Source of the DNA: CAZDYI01 sp964509765
GTDB taxonomy: Bacteria; Pseudomonadota; Gammaproteobacteria; Tethybacterales; Tethybacteraceae
Assembly (NCBI GenBank): GCA_964509765.1
Contig: CAZDYI010000062.1
Location: 1-8,381 of the forward strand
DNA: 8,381 bases
Reading direction: 5' to 3'
Position numbers and translations under genes: made by a program
Part shown: positions 1 to 5,374 of the stretch, piece by piece
How the letters are laid out: every line of letters begins with the position of its first letter
Numbering within the stretch: the stretch's first letter is position 1
The notes under the pieces: generated by a model
What the model was told of the DNA's origin: nothing
The model's database searches: none
What the model saw: only the letters and a program-made list of their open reading frames with translations

Positions 1-14
1 CACCAACATGCGAT

Positions 15-53
15 TATATTTTGCCGGCCGGCGCCCGGGGCCGGATTTAGAAT
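15..53 (+). promoter_or_regulatory. Candidate trxB promoter elements and GC hairpin
   Basis: The short leader of trxB holds two AT-rich hexamers in an otherwise GC-rich sequence: TATATT (15-20) and TAGAAT (48-53), each 5 of 6 matches to TATAAT. Between them, CCGGCC (24-29) can pair with GGCCGG (39-44) around a 9-nt loop, and ATTTAGAATTT follows. The hairpin could end an upstream gene outside the window, or sit in the leader if transcription starts near 27. TAGAAT would give a transcript starting only about 5 nt before the ATG at 65, so nearly leaderless. I find no good -35 at normal spacing for TAGAAT, and the -35 of TATATT would fall outside the window. Confidence 0.3.
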
Positions 54-64
54 TTCCCGCGGAC

Positions 65-1027
65 ATGTCAACCGGACCTCGGCACGTTCCGCTTGCGATC
101 ATCGGATCGGGGCCGGCGGGCTGCACGGCCGCGCTGTACGCAGCCCGCGCCAACCTCGAGCCGCTGCTGTTCCTCGGACTCGAGCGGGGCGGGCAGCTGA
201 CCACTACCACCGACGTCGACAACTGGCCCGCCGACGACTCAGGCGTCCAGGGTCCCGAGCTCATGGAGCGCTTCATCCGCCACTCGACCCGATTCGGAGG
301 CGAGCAGGTCGCGGACCAGGTAAGCAAGGTCGACCTAACGAGGTCGCCGATGACGGTCACCGCGCGCGAGGAGTACAGCTGCGACGCGGTCGTGCTCGCG
401 ACAGGAGCGTCGGCGAAGTACCTCGGGCTTGAGTCCGAGGAGAAGTACAAGGGGCGGGGCGTGTCTGCCTGCGCGACCTGCGACGGCTTCTTCTTCCGCG
501 ACAGGGAGGTTGCGGTCGTCGGCGGCGGGAACACCGCGGTCGAGGAGGCGCTGTTCCTCGCCGGCCTGTGCTCGAGGGTAACCGTCATCCACCGCCGCGA
601 CGAGTTCCGCGCCGAGGCGATCATGCAGCGGCACCTCAAGGAGGCCGAGGAGTCCGGCAAGGTCGTTCTCCGCAGGTGGTTCGTGCTCGACGAGGTGCTC
701 GGCGACGGACAGAAGGTGACCGGCGCGCGGATCAGGGACGTCCGGGACGGCTCGACTGAGGACCTGGACGTAAGCGGCGTGTTCATCGCTATCGGCCACA
801 GCCCGAACACCGGCCTGTTCGAGGGCCAGCTCGAGATGGACGGCGGCTACATCGTCACGAAGTCCGGCATCGACGGGATGGCTACGGCCACGTCGCGCGA
901 GGGAGTCTTCGCGGCGGGCGACGTCCAGGACCGGGTCTACCGCCAGGCGGTGACGAGCGCGGCGAGCGGGTGCATGGCGGCGCTCGACGCGGTGCGCTAC
1001 CTCAAGGAGAACGGGAAAACGAAATGA
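65..1027 (+). CDS. trxB: Thioredoxin reductase (NADPH)
   Basis: This FAD flavoprotein passes electrons from NADPH to oxidised thioredoxin in the cytoplasm. The 320-residue product has the family's usual length. Visible motifs are the FAD-binding GSGPAG (14-19), an ATG segment (112-114), the redox-active CATC (136-139) followed by DGFFF, the NADPH-binding GGGNTA (153-158), HRRDEFR (176-182) for the NADPH phosphate, and a C-terminal AGDV. The middle and C-terminal parts read almost like E. coli TrxB (IGHSPNT, GCMAALDA). I chose the ATG at 65 because the in-frame ATG at 8 would add 19 residues absent from the family, ahead of the FAD fold. No clear Shine-Dalgarno precedes 65. The stop overlaps the next gene's start by 4 nt. 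Identification is near certain; the start is probable. Confidence 0.96.
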   Translation: MSTGPRHVPLAIIGSGPAGCTAALYAARANLEPLLFLGLERGGQLTTTTDVDNWPADDSGVQGPELMERFIRHSTRFGGEQVADQVSKVDLTRSPMTVTAREEYSCDAVVLATGASAKYLGLESEEKYKGRGVSACATCDGFFFRDREVAVVGGGNTAVEEALFLAGLCSRVTVIHRRDEFRAEAIMQRHLKEAEESGKVVLRRWFVLDEVLGDGQKVTGARIRDVRDGSTEDLDVSGVFIAIGHSPNTGLFEGQLEMDGGYIVTKSGIDGMATATSREGVFAAGDVQDRVYRQAVTSAASGCMAALDAVRYLKENGKTK

Positions 1028-1518
1028 CGGACGGCTCAGGAAAGACGAACGAAGAGGACATGGAAGAGTCGTTTGCCGACATCTTCGACAATGACGAACC
1101 GATTCTCGAAGGAGAGAAGTTCGACAACTGGCAAGGCAAGGCACAGCCGGGCGTTGCTGTGCCTGCGGTTGTGCTTCCCGTCGACCGTCCGTCGATGAGC
1201 TGCGACTCGTCCAGGTGGCTCTCGGGCGGGATGACCGAAAAGATGCTGAAGAAGATCCTGGGAAAGGGATTCGAAGCGAAGCATGACTACCACCAGATGA
1301 CGGTGGAAGAGACCTGGCGGCAGATGAACGACGACCTTGCCGACGACCTCCGCAACGGCCGCAAGGTTGTCGAGGTCGTCCACGGCAAGGGAACCGGCGA
1401 GCTGAGGCGCAAGACCAGGGCCTGGCTCAAGGCGTGCCGGTTCGTCACGGCCTTTTCCGAGGTTGGAGGAAACAGCGGCTCGGTGCTGGCCGTGCTGTCG
1501 ACGAAGAAGCTGAAGTGA
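1024..1518 (+). CDS. Smr-domain protein with altered DxH motif
   Basis: The product is 164 residues. An acidic, low-complexity N-terminus (1-30) and a linker lead to a Smr domain (about 70-160). This domain is found in MutS2 C-termini and in stand-alone bacterial proteins; several members are endonucleases that nick DNA or cleave RNA. The later motifs are intact: HGKGTG (120-125) with LRRKTRAWL, and GGNSGSVLAVL (148-158). The first motif, usually LDLHG, reads HDYHQ (87-91), so D88 and H90 remain but the leading Leu and trailing Gly are lost. I chose the ATG at 1024 because it overlaps the trxB stop as ATGA; an ATG at 970 would lie inside trxB. AAGGAG (1004-1009) lies 14 nt upstream, rather far for a ribosome site, so translational coupling is likely. 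Family call is firm; activity is unknown. Confidence 0.85.
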   Translation: MTDGSGKTNEEDMEESFADIFDNDEPILEGEKFDNWQGKAQPGVAVPAVVLPVDRPSMSCDSSRWLSGGMTEKMLKKILGKGFEAKHDYHQMTVEETWRQMNDDLADDLRNGRKVVEVVHGKGTGELRRKTRAWLKACRFVTAFSEVGGNSGSVLAVLSTKKLK

Positions 1519-1769
1519 TCCTGCGGGTCCTGTACTTCGCCTCGCTGCGCGAGGGACTCAACGTCTCCGAGGAGGAGGTCGAGCTCCCCGACGGCAGCAA
1601 GGGGAGCGACCTTGTGGATCACCTCTCCAAGCGAGGACCTCTGTGGAGCGAGCTGCTCGCGGAGTCCGGCAACGTCCGCCTGGCGGTAAACCAGGAGTTC
1701 GCCGACATGGGCGACAGCCTCAGCGACGGCGACGAGGTCGCGCTGTTCCCGCCCGTGACCGGGGGCTAG
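1515..1769 (+). CDS. moaD: Molybdopterin synthase sulfur-carrier subunit MoaD
   Basis: This ubiquitin-like sulfur carrier donates sulfur, as a C-terminal thiocarboxylate, to precursor Z on MoaE during molybdenum cofactor synthesis. The product is 84 residues, normal for the family. It opens with the beta strand ILRVLYFASLRE, carries LAVNQEF near 57-62 and DGDEVALFPPVTGG at the end; the terminal Gly-Gly is the site of adenylation and thiocarboxylation. The start is GTG at 1515, overlapping the previous stop as GTGA. This start gives the standard MoaD N-terminus; an upstream ATG at 1434 would add 27 unrelated residues encoded inside the Smr gene. No strong Shine-Dalgarno is seen, which fits coupled translation. 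moaE follows after 6 nt, the expected partner. The genes for the earlier pathway steps (moaA, moaC) and for activation (moeB) are not in the window. Confidence 0.93.
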   Translation: MILRVLYFASLREGLNVSEEEVELPDGSKGSDLVDHLSKRGPLWSELLAESGNVRLAVNQEFADMGDSLSDGDEVALFPPVTGG

Positions 1770-1775
1770 CACCTC

Positions 1776-2225
1776 ATGGCTCAGGTGCGGGTGGTCGTCA
1801 CCGACAGGAGGATCGACAAGGAAAAGGTCGAGGCGAGCCTGCTCGCGGCCTGCGGCGAGCCCGGCGATTCCGGCGCGCGCGTGACTTTCGTCGGCACGGT
1901 CCGCGGAGCCGACTCGGACGGAGGGAAGATCGAGTCGCTCACATTGGAGCACTACCCGGGGATGACTGAGAGGGCCCTGGAGGACATCGCCGTCGCCGCT
2001 TCGAAGGACCATGGCCTGATGGGGCTTGGCGTCCAGCACCGCTACGGGACCATGGAGCCGGGCGAGACGATCGTCGCCGTCGTAGCCGTCGCAAAACACA
2101 GGACCGCGGCCTTCGACGCATGCCGGCAGGTCGTCGAGAGGCTCAAGACCGACGTGCCGTTCTGGAAGAAGGAGACGGGATCGTTCGGCGGGCGCTGGGT
2201 CGGCCCGCCCGACAGGAAGGAATGA
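1776..2225 (+). CDS. moaE: Molybdopterin synthase catalytic subunit MoaE
   Basis: MoaE forms the heterotetrameric molybdopterin synthase with MoaD and inserts two sulfurs into cyclic pyranopterin monophosphate. The product is 149 residues, close to the usual 150. Family landmarks are GARVTFVGTVR (33-43), the LTLEHYPGM block (55-63), AKHRTAAFDA (106-115) with the conserved His-Arg pair at 108-109, and LKTDVPFWKKE (123-133). The last holds K124 and K131/K132, equivalent to the active-site lysines 119 and 126 of E. coli MoaE. The ATG at 1776 follows the moaD stop by 6 nt, with only a G-rich run (1761-1765) as a possible weak ribosome site. The gene ends in a 4-nt overlap with the ferredoxin-like gene. 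All expected active-site residues I can check are present. Confidence 0.95.
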   Translation: MAQVRVVVTDRRIDKEKVEASLLAACGEPGDSGARVTFVGTVRGADSDGGKIESLTLEHYPGMTERALEDIAVAASKDHGLMGLGVQHRYGTMEPGETIVAVVAVAKHRTAAFDACRQVVERLKTDVPFWKKETGSFGGRWVGPPDRKE

Positions 2226-2875
2226 CAGAGGCCGGACGCTCACAGGAGGCGGAGGAGGCAAGCCGCCTTGCCGACAGGCTGGAGGAGCGCCTGCCCCAGA
2301 CACAGTGCGGCAAGTGCGGGTACGGCGGCTGCCGGCCGTACGCCGAGGCCCTGGCGGCCGGCAGCGCAACGCCGGACCTGTGCCGTCCGGGAGGGAACAT
2401 CACGGCGCGCGCGCTGGCCGATGATTTGTCCTACCCGATCAACAAGTTGCGGGACATGCCTGACGAGGAGCCTCAAGTCGCGCTGGTTGACGGCGGGCGA
2501 TGCGTGGGCTGCTACAAGTGCATCGAGGCCTGTCCCGTCGATGCAGTGATCGGGGCGCACGGGCTTATGCACACCGTGCTGCGCGAGCTTTGCACCGGCT
2601 GCGGGCTGTGCGTGGACCCGTGCCCTGTGGACTGCATCGCGCTCGTACCCGCCGCCGGGGCGCGCGGAGACGGCCAGCTGGTGTCAGGCGGGATCGTCGG
2701 CAGGCCCGAGGCGGCAGCGGCCGCGCGCAGGCTCAGGGAGCGCCACGGCCGCAAGTCGGGCCGCCCCTCGCTGCGGGCTCCCGGCAGCGTCTCGCCGGGC
2801 GACCCCAAGGAGCTCGCCCGCCGCGCGGTCAACAGGGCGCGGCGCAGGCGGGACAGGCCTGCTTCCAGGGCGTAA
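2222..2875 (+). CDS. Soluble RnfB-like Fe-S protein (three 4Fe-4S sites)
   Basis: This is a predicted electron-transfer protein of 217 residues. Residues 29-54 carry a C-x2-C-x4-C-x16-C site (C29, C32, C37, C54) in the PQTQCGKCGYGGC context typical of RnfB/RsxB. Two bacterial ferredoxin motifs follow: C94-C97-C100-C104-P and C124-C127-C130-C134-P. Classical RnfB begins with a membrane helix; this one does not, and no other rnf gene (A, C, D, E, G) is nearby. It therefore resembles the short soluble paralogues of beta- and gammaproteobacteria, whose partners are poorly defined. The tail (about 160-217) is strongly basic (RRLRER, RARRRRDR). The ATG at 2222 overlaps the moaE stop as ATGA and has AGGAAGG (2214-2220) just upstream, which decides the start; an ATG at 2120 would lie inside moaE. 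The true partner is unknown. Confidence 0.85.
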   Translation: MTEAGRSQEAEEASRLADRLEERLPQTQCGKCGYGGCRPYAEALAAGSATPDLCRPGGNITARALADDLSYPINKLRDMPDEEPQVALVDGGRCVGCYKCIEACPVDAVIGAHGLMHTVLRELCTGCGLCVDPCPVDCIALVPAAGARGDGQLVSGGIVGRPEAAAAARRLRERHGRKSGRPSLRAPGSVSPGDPKELARRAVNRARRRRDRPASRA

Positions 2876-2878
2876 AAT
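2850..2878 (+). promoter_or_regulatory. Candidate sigma-70 promoter for hrcA
   Basis: TAAAAT (2873-2878, 5 of 6 to TATAAT) overlaps the stop codon of the RnfB-like gene. GGGACA (2850-2855) lies exactly 17 nt upstream and shares the last four bases of TTGACA. The predicted transcript would start near 2885, about 30 nt before the hrcA ATG. This would let hrcA and the protease gene be expressed apart from the trxB block. It is a pattern match only. Confidence 0.4.
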
Positions 2879-2889
2879 CGCGTTTCGTG

Positions 2890-2905
2890 TGCGGAATTCC
2901 CCGCA
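2890..2905 (+). other. Small inverted repeat in the hrcA leader
   Basis: TGCGG (2890-2894) pairs with CCGCA (2901-2905) around AATTCC, just downstream of the predicted transcription start. It could be an operator half-site pair, a leader hairpin or a weak stop signal for the upstream genes; there is no T run. It does not resemble CIRCE, the usual HrcA operator (TTAGCACTC-N9-GAGTGCTAA). A five-base stem of this kind may be chance in GC-rich DNA. Confidence 0.3.
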
Positions 2906-2916
2906 AGGCCATTGAA

Positions 2917-3966
2917 ATGACTGACGAACACGGCCTGGACGACCGGTCCCTGCAGATCGTCAAGGCGATCGTCGACGAGTACATGCAAAGCGGCAACCCG
3001 GTGGGCTCCGCGACCCTGTCGGAGAAGGGCGGGATCGAGCTGAGCCCCGCGTCGGTCCGCAGCGTGATGGCGGAGTTGGAGCGCCAGGGCTTCATCGAGC
3101 ACGTGCACGTGTCGTCCGGAAGGCGCCCGACCGCGAAGGGCATGCGGGTCTACCTCGGATCGCTGGTCAGGATGAGCGATCCCACCGAGAGCGACCGCCG
3201 CGAGCTCGAGGGCGGGCTCAGGACCGACTCGACCAACGGCATGGCGAAGTCCGCGCTGCAGTCGGTCGCGGCGCTCACCAAGATGATCTCGCTGGTCTCG
3301 ATCCCCGGGACGACCGAGGCGCGGCTCAAGCAGGTGCACTTCGTCGAGCTGTCGAGCACCAGGCTCATGGCCGTCCTGGTCTCCGCCGACGGTGAGGTGC
3401 GCAACAGGCTCATCGAGGTAGACGGGCCGTTCGGGCCCGGCGAGCTTGAGGGCGCTGCGGCGCTGTTCAACGAGCGCTTCGCGGGCCACACGCTCAGCTC
3501 GGCGAAGGTCGAGCTGCGCGGGCTCGTGGGCGGGCTCAAGGGCAGGATCGCCGACCTGATGAGCAGGATGCTCGCCGCGATCACCGACGGCGGTGGCGAC
3601 GGGCGCAAGGTGTACGTCCACGGGCCGGAGAACCTGCCCGCAGACGGCGAGATCGTCCGCGACGCAGACCGGCTCCAGGACATGGTCCGGCTGCTCCGGC
3701 GCAAGGAGGTCCTGCTCGGCGTGCTCGACAAGGGCCTGGCGGCCGAGGACGTGTCCGTGTTCATCGGCAGCGAGTCCGGCGTGCCCGAGCTCGAGGACTT
3801 CAGCCTGGTCGCCTCGCCGTACGTCGACGGCAACGGCGAGACCGTCGGCGTGCTCGGCGTCATCGGGCCGATAAGGATGAGGTACGGCCGCATAGTCCCG
3901 ATCATCGAGCTCACCTCGGATCTCATGAGCGCCGCGGCCGCGAAGATCCACCGCGACTACAGCTGA
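2917..3966 (+). CDS. hrcA: Heat-inducible transcription repressor HrcA
   Basis: HrcA represses chaperone genes by binding CIRCE operators and is kept active by GroEL. The product is 349 residues, normal for the family. The N-terminal winged helix (about 8-80) shows the family pattern: IVKAIVDEYMQSGNPVGSATL (15-34), LSPASVRSVMAELERQGFI (42-60) as the recognition region, and a wing reading HVSSGRRPTAKGMR (64-77), where most HrcA proteins have HTSAGRIPT-KGYR. The C-terminal GAF-like part ends with VGVLGVIGPIRMRYGRIVPII, a family hallmark. The ATG at 2917 has AAGG (2905-2908) 8 nt upstream. grpE, dnaK and dnaJ, the usual neighbours, are absent; a DegS-like protease gene follows after one base. 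No CIRCE is seen in the window, so its targets must lie elsewhere, or it may have an altered operator. Family call is firm. Confidence 0.93.
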   Translation: MTDEHGLDDRSLQIVKAIVDEYMQSGNPVGSATLSEKGGIELSPASVRSVMAELERQGFIEHVHVSSGRRPTAKGMRVYLGSLVRMSDPTESDRRELEGGLRTDSTNGMAKSALQSVAALTKMISLVSIPGTTEARLKQVHFVELSSTRLMAVLVSADGEVRNRLIEVDGPFGPGELEGAAALFNERFAGHTLSSAKVELRGLVGGLKGRIADLMSRMLAAITDGGGDGRKVYVHGPENLPADGEIVRDADRLQDMVRLLRRKEVLLGVLDKGLAAEDVSVFIGSESGVPELEDFSLVASPYVDGNGETVGVLGVIGPIRMRYGRIVPIIELTSDLMSAAAAKIHRDYS

Positions 3967-3967
3967 C

Positions 3968-5116
3968 ATGCCGGCGAGGTGGCGCGACCCGCTCACGCAG
4001 GGGCCCGACGGCTCCCGGAGGATCCGCGAGCTGTGGCTCCTGTTCTCCCAGGCGGTCACCCTGATCCTCGCGGTACTGTTCGTCGTCGGCCTGGTCGGGC
4101 CGGGCAACCTGTTCCGCGACGACGGCAGCCTGCTCGGCGGGATACGCGGCGCGGACGACATAACCTTCAGCAGGTCGCTCTCGCGGATCATGCCGAGCGT
4201 CGTGAGCGTGCGCACGTCTGCCGACGGCGACTTCGGCCGGAGCGACGCCGACTACAACATCGGCTCGGGCGTGATCGTCTCCGAAGACGGCCACGTCCTG
4301 ACCAACCACCACGTCATCAGCGAGGGCGGCGCGATCCAGGTGATCACGAAGGAGGGCAACAGGCTCGACGCCGAGCTCGTCGGGGCCGACAGCGACATAG
4401 ACATCGCGGTCCTGAAGGTCGAGCCGGCCGAGCCCCTGCAGGCGGTGCGGTTCAAGGACCGCAACCGGCCGATCCGCGTCGGCGACCTGGTCATGTCGGT
4501 CGGCAGCCCCTACGGCCTGCCGAACACCGCCTCGCTCGGGATCATCTCGGCGGTCGGGCGCAACGCGCTCGGCCTGTCGAGCTACGAGCACTTCATCCAG
4601 ACCGACGCCGCGATCAACTACGGCAGCTCGGGCGGGGCGCTCGCCAACGTGCACGGCGAGCTCGTCGGGATCAACACCGCGCTGTTCTCCAAGCGCATCG
4701 ACGAGGGCAGCGACGAGATCAGGTTCAACGAGGGGTTCGCCGGCAGCTACGCCCAAGGCATCGGCTTCGCCATACCCTCGGAGCTGGTTGAGGTCGTCTA
4801 CGACCAGATCGTCGAGCACGGCAGGTTCCGGCGCGGCTGGATCGGCCTCGGCCTCGAGAACCCCGACCCGCTCAGCGACGAGCACGCCGGGCTGGACGCC
4901 TGGATAGTCAAGAGGGTCGAGTTCGGCTCGCCGGCCGACAGCTCCGGCATCGAGGAGGGCGACCTGCTTGTCGCGATCGACGGCAGGGGCAGGTCGTCGA
5001 TCTCGTTCCTCGAGGAGGCCACGGGCGAGCTGCTCGTCCCCGGCGAGGCGCTCGAGCTTTCATTGGTCCGCGACGGCGAGCCGTACACGGCCTACGTCAT
5101 GGTTAAGGAGAAGTGA
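3968..5116 (+). CDS. DegS/AlgW-type periplasmic serine protease (HtrA family)
   Basis: This is a predicted membrane-anchored trypsin-like protease. In gammaproteobacteria DegS and AlgW sense misfolded outer-membrane proteins and cleave the anti-sigma factor RseA/MucA. The product is 382 residues: a basic cytoplasmic N-terminus (1-21), one membrane helix (about 23-44), a protease domain (about 65-280) and a single PDZ domain (about 285-380). The triad is H115 (TNHHVI), D145 (DIDIAVLK) and S221. The serine motif is NYGSSGGAL, whereas most HtrA proteins have GNSGG, so residue 220 is Ser instead of Asn. YAQGIGFAIP (261-270) is typical of the family. The ATG lies one base after the hrcA stop with no Shine-Dalgarno, implying coupled translation. 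One PDZ and the anchor favour DegS/AlgW over DegP/DegQ; which orthologue it is cannot be settled here. Confidence 0.88.
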   Translation: MPARWRDPLTQGPDGSRRIRELWLLFSQAVTLILAVLFVVGLVGPGNLFRDDGSLLGGIRGADDITFSRSLSRIMPSVVSVRTSADGDFGRSDADYNIGSGVIVSEDGHVLTNHHVISEGGAIQVITKEGNRLDAELVGADSDIDIAVLKVEPAEPLQAVRFKDRNRPIRVGDLVMSVGSPYGLPNTASLGIISAVGRNALGLSSYEHFIQTDAAINYGSSGGALANVHGELVGINTALFSKRIDEGSDEIRFNEGFAGSYAQGIGFAIPSELVEVVYDQIVEHGRFRRGWIGLGLENPDPLSDEHAGLDAWIVKRVEFGSPADSSGIEEGDLLVAIDGRGRSSISFLEEATGELLVPGEALELSLVRDGEPYTAYVMVKEK

Positions 5117-5146
5117 CCGCCCGCCCGGGCTCCGGCCTGCAGGTGC

Positions 5147-5223
5147 TGGTAGGCGCGACTGGATTCGAACCAACGACCTCCACCATGTCAAGGTGGCGCT
5201 CTAACCAACTGAGCTACGCGCCT
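5147..5223 (-). tRNA. tRNA-Val (anticodon GAC)
   Basis: Reading the minus strand gives a complete 77-nt cloverleaf. The acceptor stem AGGCGCG pairs with CGCGCCT, the D stem GCTC with GAGC, and the anticodon stem CCACC with GGTGG around the loop TTGACAT. That places GAC at 34-36, decoding GUC and GUU. The T stem GTTGG/CCAGT includes two G-U pairs around TTCGAAT. The discriminator is A and the 3' CCA is encoded. The sequence resembles gammaproteobacterial tRNA-Val(GAC). It converges on the protease gene, whose stop is 30 nt away. Confidence 0.98.
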
Positions 5224-5238
5224 GCGGGCCGAGGAAGT

Positions 5239-5265
5239 ATTCTACCAGCGGCGGCGCGCGGGCAA
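5239..5265 (-). promoter_or_regulatory. Candidate promoter for tRNA-Val
   Basis: On the minus strand TAGAAT (5244 down to 5239) is a 5-of-6 match to the -10 box, and TTGCCC (5265 down to 5260) lies 15 nt upstream, a short but tolerated spacing. Transcription would start about 8 nt before the mature 5' end at 5223. The -35 abuts the 3' end of tRNA-Leu, so tRNA-Val may be made both from this site and by read-through. Confidence 0.4.
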
Positions 5266-5267
5266 GG

Positions 5268-5354
5268 TGGTGCCGAGAGAGGGACTCGAACCCTCACGTT
5301 ATCGCTAACAGCGGATTTTGAGTCCGCCGCGTCTACCAATTCCGCCACCTCGGC
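5268..5354 (-). tRNA. tRNA-Leu (anticodon CAA)
   Basis: The minus strand gives an 87-nt class II tRNA. The acceptor GCCGAGG pairs with TCTCGGC (one G-U pair), the D arm is GCGGAATTGGTAGACGC, and the anticodon stem GCGGA/TCCGC encloses CTCAAAA. The anticodon is therefore CAA, reading UUG. A 15-nt variable arm (TGTTA-GCGA-TAACGT type) is followed by the T arm GAGGG-TTCGAGT-CCCTC, discriminator A and encoded CCA. The long variable arm and A73 are leucine identity features. Position 32 is C, a possible substrate for the TrmJ-type methyltransferase at the right end of the window. Confidence 0.98.
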
Positions 5355-5360
5355 AGCGGC

Positions 5361-5369
5361 TTAATTATC
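5361..5369. promoter_or_regulatory. AT-rich core between tRNA-Leu and the GNAT gene
   Basis: Only 20 nt separate the two divergent genes. TTAATTATC (5361-5369) stands out in GC-rich surroundings. On the minus strand it reads GATAAT (5369 down to 5364), a 5-of-6 -10 box ending 9 nt before mature tRNA-Leu. On the plus strand AATTAT (5363-5368, 4 of 6) lies 6 nt before the GNAT start codon, which also lacks a Shine-Dalgarno. I see no convincing -35 on either side. Confidence 0.4.
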
Positions 5370-5374
5370 CATCC

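Noticed and set aside
2876..2916. CIRCE operator upstream of hrcA
   Set aside because: No TTAGCACTC or GAGTGCTAA half-site, even degenerate, is visible here or in the other gaps.
2512..4215. Long open frame on the minus strand (567 codons) across the rnfB-like gene, hrcA and the start of the protease gene
   Set aside because: It lies opposite well-recognised genes, its translation has no family motif and is biased to Arg, Ala, Leu and His, and it spans two real genes. It is a by-product of high GC content.
3923..4885. Minus-strand open frame of 320 codons opposite the protease gene
   Set aside because: It is antisense to a protease with an intact catalytic triad, and its composition is rich in Val, Ala, Asp and Arg without motifs.
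5117..5146. Terminator between the protease gene and tRNA-Val
   Set aside because: Only GC-rich palindromes (GCCCGGGC, CCTGCAGG) and a 4-bp CCGG stem are present, with no T run; these are expected by chance at this base composition.
5113..5364. Short plus-strand open frame running through both tRNA genes
   Set aside because: Its sequence is the complement of two complete tRNA cloverleaves; apparent peptides such as ATGFEPTTS are well-known tRNA artefacts.
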